Shown in pieces: positions 9,791-18,362 of a stretch of 64,000 nt of DNA. The stretch comes from Methanosphaera sp. ISO3-F5 (GTDB taxonomy: Archaea > Methanobacteriota > Methanobacteria > Methanobacteriales > Methanobacteriaceae). Within the stretch, counting starts at the first letter, position 1, and every line of letters starts with the position of its first letter. The notes beneath the pieces were generated by a model. That model was given only the letters and a program-made list of their open reading frames with translations, had not been told where the DNA came from and did not search any database. A program made the translations under genes and the position numbers. The stretch covers positions 581,001 to 645,000 of the forward strand of contig NZ_CP118753.2 in the NCBI RefSeq assembly GCF_034480035.2, read 5' to 3'.

Positions 9791-11566
9791 TTGTCACGAA
9801 TAGCAATATTAGAAAAAGACAAATGTCAACCAAAAAAATGTAACTACACCTGCATAGAATACTGTCCAGGAGTACGAATGGAAGAAGACACAATCATAAT
9901 TGGAGAAGACAAAAAACCAATCATCTCAGAAGAACTATGTTCCGGATGCGGAATCTGCGTAAACAGATGCGTATTCAACGCAATAAACATAATCAACCTA
10001 CCAGAAATGCTACAAGAACAACCAATACACAGATACGGACAAAACACATTCGAACTATTCGGAATGCCAACAATAGAAGAAGGATCAGTAGTAGGACTAC
10101 TAGGACCAAACGGAATAGGAAAATCAACAATACTCAACATACTATCAGGACAAACAATACCAAACTTCGGAAACTACCAAGAAGAAGGAAACTGGGACAA
10201 AGTAATAGAACACTTCAAAGGATCACAACTACAAAACTACTTCAAAAAACTATCAAACAACCAAATAAAAATAGCATACAAACCACAAATGGTAGACCAA
10301 CTACCAAAAGTAGTAAAAGGAAAAGTATCAGAACTACTAGAAGGAGTAGATGAAAGAAACAAAATGGAAGAAGTAGTAGAAAAACTAGAACTCCAAAACA
10401 CACTAAACCGCAAACTAGGAAAACTCTCAGGAGGAGAACTACAACGAATAGCAATAGCAGCAACAATACTAAGAGATGCAAACTTCTACTACATAGACGA
10501 ACCAACATCCTGGCTAGATGTAAAACAAAGACTAAACACAGTAGAAGTAATAAGAGACCTAACAGAAGAAAACAGAAACGTACTAGTAATCGAACACGAC
10601 CTAGCAACCCTAGACGCAATGAGTGACTACGTACACGTAATGTACGGAGAAGAAGGAGCATACGGAGTAGTAAGTAAACTAAGAGGAGTAAGAGTCGGAA
10701 TAAACGCATACATAAACGGATTCTTAAACGAAGAAAACATAAGAATAAGAAAACAACCAATAGAATTCGAAATAAGACCACCAAGTGACCTGATAGAATC
10801 AGAAACAATAACAAAATACACAGACTTCCACAAAAAATACGACAACTTCGAACTAGAAGTAGAAGAAGGAGAAATAAACCAAAGCCAAGTAATCACAGCA
10901 TTCGGACCAAATGGAATAGGAAAAACAACCTACGCAAAAATACTCGCAGGAGTAACAAAACCAGACTCCGGAGAAATCGAAGAAGAAATAAAAATAGCAT
11001 ACAAACCACAATACATACTATCAGACTTCGAAGGAACAGTACAAGACTTCCTATATATGAACGCAAAAGGATACGGAACAAACGTCTTCAAAACAGACAT
11101 ATCCAAACCATTCGACCTAGACAAAATACTGGAAAAACAAGTGAACAAACTCTCAGGAGGAGAACTACAAAGACTAGCAACCGCAGTAACACTCTCACAA
11201 GAAGCAGACGTATACGTACTGGACGAACCAACAGCATTCCTAGATGTAGAACAAAGACTTAAAGTAGCAAAAGCAATAAAACACTTAATAACAAGAGACG
11301 ACACATCAGCACTAATCATAGACCACGATATAGTATTCATAGATTACATATCAGATCGGGCAATGGTATTCTACGGAGAATCAGCAAAAAGTGGACATGC
11401 AACCGCACCAATAAACCTAAGAGATGCAATGAACAAATTCCTATCTGATGTAAAAATAACATTCAGAAGAGACAAAGAAACAAACAGACCAAGAGTAAAC
11501 AAACAAGAAAGCTACCTTGACAGAGAACAAAAAGAAAAAGGAGAATATTACTACCTGGAAGAATAA
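9791..11566 (+). CDS. ABCE1/RLI ribosome-recycling ATPase
   Basis: A 591-residue iron-sulfur ABC ATPase that splits terminated ribosomes into subunits together with aPelota/aRF1. The N-terminus has two 4Fe-4S sets ([17 protein letters not shown], then [13 protein letters not shown]). The first ABC domain has Walker [10 protein letters not shown], signature LSGGELQR and Walker [10 protein letters not shown]; the second has [17 protein letters not shown] and LDEPTAFLD. The TTG at 9791 is chosen as start because GGGGAG lies about 8 bp before it and the family begins [13 protein letters not shown]; the frame runs upstream to 9731 but that extension is not family-like. Codons are strikingly A/C-ended with almost no T, which produces long meaningless frames on the other strand. 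Confidence 0.95.
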   Translation: MSRIAILEKDKCQPKKCNYTCIEYCPGVRMEEDTIIIGEDKKPIISEELCSGCGICVNRCVFNAINIINLPEMLQEQPIHRYGQNTFELFGMPTIEEGSVVGLLGPNGIGKSTILNILSGQTIPNFGNYQEEGNWDKVIEHFKGSQLQNYFKKLSNNQIKIAYKPQMVDQLPKVVKGKVSELLEGVDERNKMEEVVEKLELQNTLNRKLGKLSGGELQRIAIAATILRDANFYYIDEPTSWLDVKQRLNTVEVIRDLTEENRNVLVIEHDLATLDAMSDYVHVMYGEEGAYGVVSKLRGVRVGINAYINGFLNEENIRIRKQPIEFEIRPPSDLIESETITKYTDFHKKYDNFELEVEEGEINQSQVITAFGPNGIGKTTYAKILAGVTKPDSGEIEEEIKIAYKPQYILSDFEGTVQDFLYMNAKGYGTNVFKTDISKPFDLDKILEKQVNKLSGGELQRLATAVTLSQEADVYVLDEPTAFLDVEQRLKVAKAIKHLITRDDTSALIIDHDIVFIDYISDRAMVFYGESAKSGHATAPINLRDAMNKFLSDVKITFRRDKETNRPRVNKQESYLDREQKEKGEYYYLEE

Positions 11567-11596
11567 ACTAAAAAACAAAATAAAGGTATGATAAAA

Positions 11597-12766
11597 ATGC
11601 ATATAATGATAGTGCCAACAATGGGATGTCCAGCAAATTGTAGCTACTGCTGGAACTCAGAAACAGTATCCAAAGTAATGACAAAAGAAACAGTCAATGA
11701 CATAGTAGACTGGTTAAAAGACTTCAAACAAGAACCAGTAACATTCACATTCCATGGAGGAGAACCATTACTTGCAGGATATGAATTCTACGAACATGCA
11801 CTAAAACAGATATCAACAAAACTATCACACTTATACCCAGCATATGCAATACAAACAAACCTATGGCAAATGGATGATAAAACAGCACAACTATTCAAAC
11901 AATATGAAATACCAGTAGGAAGCAGTCTGGACGGTCCAAAAGAATTAAATGACAAACAAAGAGGACAAGGATACTACGATAAGACACTAAAAGGATATGA
12001 AATAGCAAAAAAACATGATTTACGGGTAAGTTTCATAAGCACATTCACCAATTACTCCATAAAACATAAAGAAGAAATATTCGAGTTCTTCAAGAAAAAT
12101 GGATTAAATCTTAAAATACACCCAGCACTCCCATCCATAAAAGATGACAATGGTGACGGCTACGCATTAGAACCAAAAGACTACGGAGAATTAATGCTAT
12201 TCCTACTTGACCAATACTTGGACCTTGCAGATACAATAGAACTCAAAAATATTGACCATCTCTGTAAGGGAGTATTTATGAAAAGAGGATTTGTTTGTAC
12301 ATATGTAGACTGTATGGACAGCACATTCGCAGTAGGTCCTGAAGGAAAAATTTATCCATGTTATCGATTTGTAGACATGCCTGAATATGAAATAGGCCAC
12401 GTTAAAGATAAGCCAACACCAGAACAACTGATGAATACCAGGGCAGAGAAACTATTGCAGGAATACAAGGAATTTGTGGATGAAGACTGTAAGGAATGTA
12501 AGCATATTGATTACTGTAGGGGTGGATGTCCGTACAATGCATTAGCAATTAGTGATCATAAAGTAGAAAATGTTGATCCACACTGTGAAGCTTATAAGAT
12601 GATATTTGACAAGATTGATGAATTAATGAATGAGAAGTTAGACTTTGCATTTGAAGAACTTGATCAAACAGTGGAAAAAGATTATAATTTCACATTAAAT
12701 GTTGGATTTGAGAATATGCCAAAGGGTGGTAAAAAGTTCACGGTAATGGATATTGCAATGAAATAA
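11597..12766 (+). CDS. Radical SAM/SPASM maturase-like enzyme
   Basis: A 389-residue enzyme with the radical SAM 4Fe-4S motif CPANCSYC (Cys 11, 15, 18), the SAM-binding GGEP segment, and a C-terminal SPASM region. SPASM cysteines appear in CTYVDCMD, PCYRF, CKECKHIDYCRGGCP and PHCEAY. This layout matches anaerobic sulfatase-maturase-like and peptide-modifying enzymes, which use a 5'-deoxyadenosyl radical to crosslink or oxidise residues in a partner protein or peptide. The ATG at 11597 is preferred because AAAGGT lies 9-10 bp before it; the ATG at 11588 directly abuts that site. It starts 30 bp after ABCE1 and is probably co-transcribed. No obvious precursor peptide is adjacent, so the substrate is unknown. 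Confidence 0.85.
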   Translation: MHIMIVPTMGCPANCSYCWNSETVSKVMTKETVNDIVDWLKDFKQEPVTFTFHGGEPLLAGYEFYEHALKQISTKLSHLYPAYAIQTNLWQMDDKTAQLFKQYEIPVGSSLDGPKELNDKQRGQGYYDKTLKGYEIAKKHDLRVSFISTFTNYSIKHKEEIFEFFKKNGLNLKIHPALPSIKDDNGDGYALEPKDYGELMLFLLDQYLDLADTIELKNIDHLCKGVFMKRGFVCTYVDCMDSTFAVGPEGKIYPCYRFVDMPEYEIGHVKDKPTPEQLMNTRAEKLLQEYKEFVDEDCKECKHIDYCRGGCPYNALAISDHKVENVDPHCEAYKMIFDKIDELMNEKLDFAFEELDQTVEKDYNFTLNVGFENMPKGGKKFTVMDIAMK

Positions 12767-12788
12767 GATTTATTTCATACAACTACTA

Positions 12789-12797
12789 TTTTTTTTT
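12789..12797 (+). terminator. Oligo-T terminator
   Basis: A T9 tract 22 bp past the radical SAM stop codon, in the gap between two convergent genes, with a second T-run shortly after. It is likely to end the ABCE1-radical SAM transcript. Confidence 0.55.
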
Positions 12798-12837
12798 GGA
12801 TAAAATTTTTAAAAGAGGAATGTGGGAGAAGGTTAGT

Positions 12838-14424
12838 TTAAGGTAATGGGATTGGTACATCTGCTACTTCTATGTTGAATAGGTGTGGTTTCTTTTCTTC
12901 TATTGCTTTGGCTAGTTTTTCGTTTAGTTCTTCGATGCTTGTTATATTATCTGCTTCTATATTGTAAGCATTTGCTATTTTTATAAAGTCTGGATTTTCT
13001 AGGGTTACCTGGTATTTTGGTAGGTTTTCCATATCCTGCCATTGTTTAATGATTCCCAGCATGTTGTTGTTTATTATTATTACTATTATTGGGAGTTTGT
13101 ATGTGTTAATGACGGCTAATTCTTCTATTGTCATTTGAAGTGCACCGTCTCCAGTTACTGCTATTATCACATCTTCTGATCGTGTGTATGTTGCTCCTAT
13201 TGCTGATGGTATGGCATACCCCATTGGTCCTAGTCCTCCGGAGAATAGTATTTGACCATATTTTTCTACGGTCGAGTCAATTGTGAAGTATGTTGGTATG
13301 GTTCCTGCATCTATGGTTAGTGTGATGTTTTTATGAACGTGTTGTAGTATGTTTTTTATCACTGTTTCTGGGTGTAGTTTTGTTGTTTGTTCTTGTATTT
13401 TTCTAGGTTTTTCTTGTTGTAGGTTTATCCTGTTTGTCCATTTGTGTATATTTGTTTTTATTTCTTTTTTGTTTATTTCTTGTAGGAATTCTTTTATGTT
13501 GTTGTTGTGGAATGTTTTGGCCTTGTTGTGTTCTAGGTTTGTGTTGACTTGTATGATGTTTTCTGTGTTTATGTGACTTGTTGTTCTCTCGGATAGTCTT
13601 GTTCCTAACGCCAGTATTAAATCAGCATGTTCTGATGCATAATTTGCTTTTTTTGTTCCTCGGGTTCCTGTTAGTCCAAGGTTTTGTTCATCTTTTTCGG
13701 TTATGATTCCTCTTGCAGTCCATGTTGTTGTTAGTGGTATTTCTGTTTTTTTCATAAACTCTTCCAGTTCTTTTATAGCATCTGCATAAATAATACCGTA
13801 ACCTGCAATAATTAATGGTTTTTCACTTTCTTCTATACGTTTAATCATATCAATAATATCAGATTCATTAGGTGACTTAATTTTCTTGGTATGAATTACC
13901 TTGTGAGATATATTCATAGGTTTATTTTGAACATTTTTTGGTATATTAATATGGAACGGACCAGAAACACCATCATCAAAATGCATAAAAGCCTCATTAA
14001 TACTATTCTCTAACTTCTCAGGAGAACGAGCATGATAAGACTTAATAGTAATAGGCTTAAACACATCATTCAAAGGCAAATCCTGAAACGTATCCAAACC
14101 CTTAACATCAGTAGAAACATCACCCGTAAGAACAAGAAGAGGAACATTATCCTTAAAAGCCGTAGCAACACCCATAGTTAAGTTCATAGCACCAGGACCA
14201 GCAGTAGCAAGACAAACACCACACTTACCACTACAACGAGCATAACTATCAGCAGCATGAACAGCAGCCTGCTCATGCCTAGTTAAAACATGCTTAATCC
14301 TTGACTTACGCAGAGCCTCATAAATCGGGATAATCTGCTCACCAGGATAACCAAAAACATATTCAACACCATGCTCCTCCAAAAGTTTAACAAGATACTC
14401 AGCAGTATTTTTATCAGTCTTCAT
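12838..14424 (-). CDS. Acetolactate synthase-family TPP enzyme
   Basis: A 528-residue thiamine-diphosphate enzyme. The N-terminal PYR domain holds FGYPGEQIIPIYEAL and the activating glutamate at residue 51 (TRHEQAAVHAADSYAR), followed by ATAGPGAMNL. A central domain and a C-terminal PP domain follow, with the TPP motif GDGALQMTIEELAV...NNN. Overall it resembles the large subunit of acetolactate synthase (IlvB). No regulatory small subunit (IlvN) is next to it, so it may be a paralog acting on another 2-oxo acid. The ATG at 14424 is selected because GGGGGGAG lies about 8 bp upstream; the open frame extends 18 codons further but overlaps the previous gene. It follows the dUTPase-like gene by 16 bp. 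Confidence 0.8.
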   Translation of the reverse strand: MKTDKNTAEYLVKLLEEHGVEYVFGYPGEQIIPIYEALRKSRIKHVLTRHEQAAVHAADSYARCSGKCGVCLATAGPGAMNLTMGVATAFKDNVPLLVLTGDVSTDVKGLDTFQDLPLNDVFKPITIKSYHARSPEKLENSINEAFMHFDDGVSGPFHINIPKNVQNKPMNISHKVIHTKKIKSPNESDIIDMIKRIEESEKPLIIAGYGIIYADAIKELEEFMKKTEIPLTTTWTARGIITEKDEQNLGLTGTRGTKKANYASEHADLILALGTRLSERTTSHINTENIIQVNTNLEHNKAKTFHNNNIKEFLQEINKKEIKTNIHKWTNRINLQQEKPRKIQEQTTKLHPETVIKNILQHVHKNITLTIDAGTIPTYFTIDSTVEKYGQILFSGGLGPMGYAIPSAIGATYTRSEDVIIAVTGDGALQMTIEELAVINTYKLPIIVIIINNNMLGIIKQWQDMENLPKYQVTLENPDFIKIANAYNIEADNITSIEELNEKLAKAIEEKKPHLFNIEVADVPIPLP

Positions 14425-14440
14425 AACAATCTCCCCCCTT

Positions 14441-14905
14441 TTAATCCTTACTCTCCTGGTAACTACCAGAATACTCACCAGAACCAGTCACCTTAAAGAC
14501 AACAGCCTGCGCAATACGTTCACCCTTTTTAATCTCATAATCATAATCCCCATTATTCACAATCAAAAACTGTAAAGTACCATAAAAACCAGGATCACCC
14601 ACAGCAGTATGAACACTAATAAAACTCCTTAAAAGAGTTGAACGAGGAAGATAAAGCATAGCATAACCTACAGGAATATTAGTTTTACCCATAATAGTAA
14701 CACTATAACTTGATTTAGCCTTCAAAGTATAAATTCCGTCAACACACTCAACCTCTTCAAGCTCTGGAAGATTCTTTTTATTATCAACTAAAGAACCACC
14801 ACCAACCTGTCGATACAACTTATCCATTTTAAGGTCAATACCAGATGGCTGAATAGAATCATCATACTCTGGAAACAACCTTCTTAACTCTTCTTCTCCT
14901 AACAT
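14441..14905 (-). CDS. dUTPase / dCTP deaminase-family nucleotidohydrolase
   Basis: A 154-residue trimeric-type dUTPase fold. Conserved motifs seen are the motif-1-like SIQPSGIDLK, the motif-2-like LPRSTLLRSF, the motif-3 region HTAVGDPGFYGTLQF and the motif-4-like GERIAQAVVFKV. The enzyme would hydrolyse dUTP to dUMP and pyrophosphate, keeping uracil out of DNA. The family also contains bifunctional dCTP deaminases, and this short form fits the monofunctional archaeal dUTPase better. The ATG at 14905 is chosen because GAGGG lies 8-10 bp before it. It is promoter-proximal to the TPP enzyme; this pairing has no obvious metabolic logic. Confidence 0.85.
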   Translation of the reverse strand: MLGEEELRRLFPEYDDSIQPSGIDLKMDKLYRQVGGGSLVDNKKNLPELEEVECVDGIYTLKAKSSYSVTIMGKTNIPVGYAMLYLPRSTLLRSFISVHTAVGDPGFYGTLQFLIVNNGDYDYEIKKGERIAQAVVFKVTGSGEYSGSYQESKD

Positions 14906-15008
14906 AAAACAGACCCTCAAAATTATCAATACTAATAGTATGAATTAAAAATTATTTAACTTTTTTTAAACAAAAATAGTAGTAACAAAAAAAATAGGGA
15001 GTCACTAA

Positions 15009-15869
15009 ATGTTTAACTACATGGAAATGATAAAAATATTCCTAAGAGGAGTACTAATGGGAACAAGTGATATCATGCCCGGAATATCCGGAGGAACAAT
15101 AGCACTCATAACAGGAATATACGATAAACTAATAAACTCCATAAGTAACATAAAATTCTTATTCCTAAAACCATTACTAAAAGGAAACATAACCGAATTT
15201 AAAAAACAATTACTCGAAGAAATAGACTTTGAATTCTTCATACCATTAGGACTCGGAATGGTATTAGCCATGATACTAATGGCAGGCATAATTAACTACT
15301 TACTAGGAAATTACGCAGCATTCACATATTCATTCTTCGCAGGACTAATACTAGCATCCATATTCATATTATACAAACAACTGGATGCATTTAACATCAA
15401 AGCAATAACAATAACAGTAATATTTGCAATATTGGCATACATCTTCGTAGGACTAAATCCAATGCAGGCATCACACTCACTGCCAATACTATTCGTATCA
15501 GGATTCATAGCAATCTGTGCAATGCTACTGCCAGGAGTATCAGGATCATCACTACTATTACTACTAGGACAATACGAATACATGATAAACGTAATACACC
15601 AAATCTCAATCATAGAAATAATAGTCTTCGTAGTCGGAGCAGGACTAGGATTCATGAGTATGAGCAGAATAATAAAATACATGCTAGAAAACCATAAACA
15701 AATCACCGTAGCAACCCTCATAGGAATCATGCTAGGATCAATGAGAGTACCTGCACAACACATAATAACCGCACCAACCACAGCACTACCCATCTGCATA
15801 ATCATAGGAATAATAGGAATGGCAATAGTCCTAATTGTAGAAACAAAATTTAATTACGAACTAATATAA
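15009..15869 (+). CDS. DUF368 membrane protein (polyprenyl-phosphate translocase family)
   Basis: A 286-residue protein with about eight membrane helices. It contains the family hallmark MGTSDIMPGISGGTIALITGIYDKLI near the N-terminus and a second, symmetric signature ICAMLLPGVSGSSLLLLLGQYEYM near residue 185, an inverted-repeat transporter architecture. Bacterial DUF368 proteins (PopT-type) recycle undecaprenyl phosphate across the membrane. An archaeal version would plausibly flip the polyprenyl carrier used for pseudomurein or glycan export, but that is inference. A GGGAGT ribosome binding site precedes the ATG. A methyltransferase follows after 17 bp, probably in the same transcript. Confidence 0.85.
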   Translation: MFNYMEMIKIFLRGVLMGTSDIMPGISGGTIALITGIYDKLINSISNIKFLFLKPLLKGNITEFKKQLLEEIDFEFFIPLGLGMVLAMILMAGIINYLLGNYAAFTYSFFAGLILASIFILYKQLDAFNIKAITITVIFAILAYIFVGLNPMQASHSLPILFVSGFIAICAMLLPGVSGSSLLLLLGQYEYMINVIHQISIIEIIVFVVGAGLGFMSMSRIIKYMLENHKQITVATLIGIMLGSMRVPAQHIITAPTTALPICIIIGIIGMAIVLIVETKFNYELI

Positions 15870-15886
15870 AGAGAGGAAAAAAATAT

Positions 15887-16570
15887 ATGAACAATTTAAA
15901 AAAACACTTTAACCAAGAAGCAGAAGCATTCGACAAACAAGTACTAAAAAACATACCAAAATATCCAGAAATGCTAACAGCATTAATAAACGCAATACCA
16001 GACAAAAAAGAAAAACCTAAAATACTGGACCTGGGATGCGGAACCGGAAACATAACAAAAAAAGTATTGGAAAGATACCCTCAAGCAGAAATAACATGCC
16101 TAGACCTATCAGAAAACATGATAGAAATAGCTAAAGAAAAACTCTCCCAATACAAAACAATAAAATACATAGTAGGAGACTTCACAAAAACAGACATCAC
16201 AGAAAAATATGATGCAATCATATCATCACTAGCACTACACCACATACCAACAGATGAAGAAAAACAAGAAATGTACAAAGCAATATACGAAGCATTAACA
16301 GATGAAGGAGTATTCTATAATGCAGATGTAATACTAGGAAACAGCACATACAACGAAAAACTAAACAATACAGTAGCTACACAAGACATGAAAAAAGTTG
16401 GAGTAACACAAGAAGAAATAAATGAACATAAACAAAAACGAGACGATAATGATATTCCAACAACCGTATACAATCATATACAAATGCTAGAAAAAGTAGG
16501 ATTCAAAGAAATAGATATTATCTGGAAATACTATGCAAATGTAGTGTATGGCGGTACAAGAAAAGAATAA
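15887..16570 (+). CDS. Class I SAM-dependent methyltransferase
   Basis: A 227-residue Rossmann-fold methyltransferase. Motif I is LDLGCGTGNITKKVLERYP near residue 46, the acidic end of strand 2 is CLDLSENMI, and motif IV is YDAIISSLALHHIP with the post-motif loop that often defines the substrate pocket. The C-terminal part (YNHIQMLEKVGFKEIDIIWKYYANVVYGG) resembles UbiE/Coq5-like and small-molecule methyltransferases rather than RNA methylases. The substrate is unknown. An AGAGAGG ribosome binding site and the 17-bp gap to the DUF368 gene indicate an operon. Confidence 0.85.
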   Translation: MNNLKKHFNQEAEAFDKQVLKNIPKYPEMLTALINAIPDKKEKPKILDLGCGTGNITKKVLERYPQAEITCLDLSENMIEIAKEKLSQYKTIKYIVGDFTKTDITEKYDAIISSLALHHIPTDEEKQEMYKAIYEALTDEGVFYNADVILGNSTYNEKLNNTVATQDMKKVGVTQEEINEHKQKRDDNDIPTTVYNHIQMLEKVGFKEIDIIWKYYANVVYGGTRKE

Positions 16571-16641
16571 ACTCCCACCTATTTAACATTTTTCTTATTT
16601 TAATATATTTTATTTCAAACAAAAAGAAGTATTTGAAGAAA

Positions 16642-18219
16642 TTATTCTTCTTCAAAAATTTGCTGAATCATCCACTCAGGTTTAAATTCCATTAAATCCT
16701 CATAAGACTGACCAGTACCAATAAATAATATAGGTTTGTGAATAACATGACCAATAGATATTGCAGCCCCACCTTTAGCATCAGCATCAGCTTTTGTTAA
16801 GATGATACCATCAACATCAATCACTTCATTAAACTTGGTTGCTTGTTCGGTAGCATCATTACCCATTAATGCATCTCCAACATATAATACAATATCTGGT
16901 TTTGAAACTCTTTTAATTTTCTTCATTTCATCCATCAAGTTTGCATTTGTCTGCATACGGCCTGAAGTATCAATCAATACAACATCTTTTCCAGTAGCTT
17001 TTGCATGATCAACAGCATCAAATGCTACTGCAGCAGGATCTGAGTTTCGTTCATGTTTAATGATTTTAAGGTTCAAATTCTTTGCATGATGTTCTAATTG
17101 TTCTATTGCACCTGCTCTGAACGTATCTGATGCACCTAGTACTGAGGAGTATCCGTGTTGTTCAAGATATTTTGCTATTTTGGCGATTGTTGTGGTTTTT
17201 CCAGTACCGTTTATTCCTACAAACATTATTTTGTATGGTTCACCTTTTTGTTTGGATGCTTCTATATCACCTAATAAATCATAGGAACCATTATCAATAA
17301 TTTCGGTTATTGCCTTTTTAAGTGCGTTTGTGGTGAATAACTCCATATCTCCTCTACGTTTAATTTTTCTACCGATTAGGTCTTCTTTAACAGATTCAAC
17401 TATTCTGTCAGCTACATCAAATGCAACATCTCCTTCTATGAGTGAGAATTCAAGGTCTTCCAGTATTTTGGATATGTTTTCTTCTTTTATTGTTTTCTTG
17501 GTTATGAATGAGAAGGCTCCGCCTTTTTCTTCTTCACCTTCATAAGCTGGTTTGTCTTTTTTTGGTTCTTCTTTTTTGTCTCTTTTTAAGAATCCGAATC
17601 TGCTTTTTTTCTCTTCTTTTTCTTCTTTTTCTTGAGGTTCTTCAGCTGTTTCTTTAACTTCACTGACTTCTTCTTCTTTTTCTTCTTCAACAGGTTTTTC
17701 TTCTACTTTTTCAGGTTCGGTTTTTTCTTCTGTTTTTTCGTCTTCTTTTTTATCTTTAGGTTCTTCCTTGTTTCTTCTTAAAAATCCGAAAAATCCTTTT
17801 TTCTCTTCTTTTTCTTCAGTTTCTTCAACTTTTTCTTCAGGTTTTGATTCTTCTTCTGAGGTACTGGTTTCTTCTTCTGATGTGACTTCTTCCTCTTCTG
17901 TGACACTAGTTTCTACAGTTTCTTCATCCGTGGTTGTTTCTTCTTCTTCTTTTTCTATATCTTCTGATGCTTTGTCTTCTGGTGTTTTATCTTCTTGTTT
18001 TTCTTCAATACTCTCTGAAGGTTCTTCAGCAGTTTCTTCAACTTTTTCTTCAACTTCTTCTGTTTTATCTTCAGAATATTTGTCTTCTATTTCTTGAAGC
18101 CCTGATTCTAGGTTATCTAATTGGTCACTAATCTGTGATTCTGGTAATTCTTCTTCAGGTATGCTGTCAGATGCATCTTTAATTGTTTTATTTAATTTTT
18201 TTCTTAGAAAATCAAACAA
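16642..18219 (-). CDS. ftsY: Signal recognition particle receptor FtsY
   Basis: A 525-residue SRP GTPase that receives ribosome-SRP complexes at the membrane. The NG domain occupies about residues 235-525, with G1 GINGTGKTTTIAK, DTFRAGA, G3 DTSGRMQTN and G4 TKADADAKGG. The N-terminal 230 residues are an unusually long Glu/Lys/Thr-rich acidic linker. Three short aromatic-basic motifs punctuate it: MFDFLRKKL (1-9), GFFGFLRRNK (142-151) and SRFGFLKRDK (206-215), which look like repeated membrane-docking helices. In related archaea ftsY follows prefoldin alpha directly; here an MFS gene sits between them. Confidence 0.96.
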   Translation of the reverse strand: MFDFLRKKLNKTIKDASDSIPEEELPESQISDQLDNLESGLQEIEDKYSEDKTEEVEEKVEETAEEPSESIEEKQEDKTPEDKASEDIEKEEEETTTDEETVETSVTEEEEVTSEEETSTSEEESKPEEKVEETEEKEEKKGFFGFLRRNKEEPKDKKEDEKTEEKTEPEKVEEKPVEEEKEEEVSEVKETAEEPQEKEEKEEKKSRFGFLKRDKKEEPKKDKPAYEGEEEKGGAFSFITKKTIKEENISKILEDLEFSLIEGDVAFDVADRIVESVKEDLIGRKIKRRGDMELFTTNALKKAITEIIDNGSYDLLGDIEASKQKGEPYKIMFVGINGTGKTTTIAKIAKYLEQHGYSSVLGASDTFRAGAIEQLEHHAKNLNLKIIKHERNSDPAAVAFDAVDHAKATGKDVVLIDTSGRMQTNANLMDEMKKIKRVSKPDIVLYVGDALMGNDATEQATKFNEVIDVDGIILTKADADAKGGAAISIGHVIHKPILFIGTGQSYEDLMEFKPEWMIQQIFEEE

Positions 18220-18362
18220 GTTTTCACAATCCTTATAAATTTTAGATATTATTAAATTATAATATGTATTTTCTAAGTAAAATAAGTAATTATAAATACG
18301 AAATAGCTAATAATAAAATTTTCAAAAAAAAGAGGTTATGATCAAAAAAATAGTATAATAAC

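Noticed and set aside
10242-10814. Long open frame opposite ABCE1
   Set aside because: It is a leucine/valine-rich shadow caused by the A/C-ended codons of the real gene, with no start signal or family likeness.
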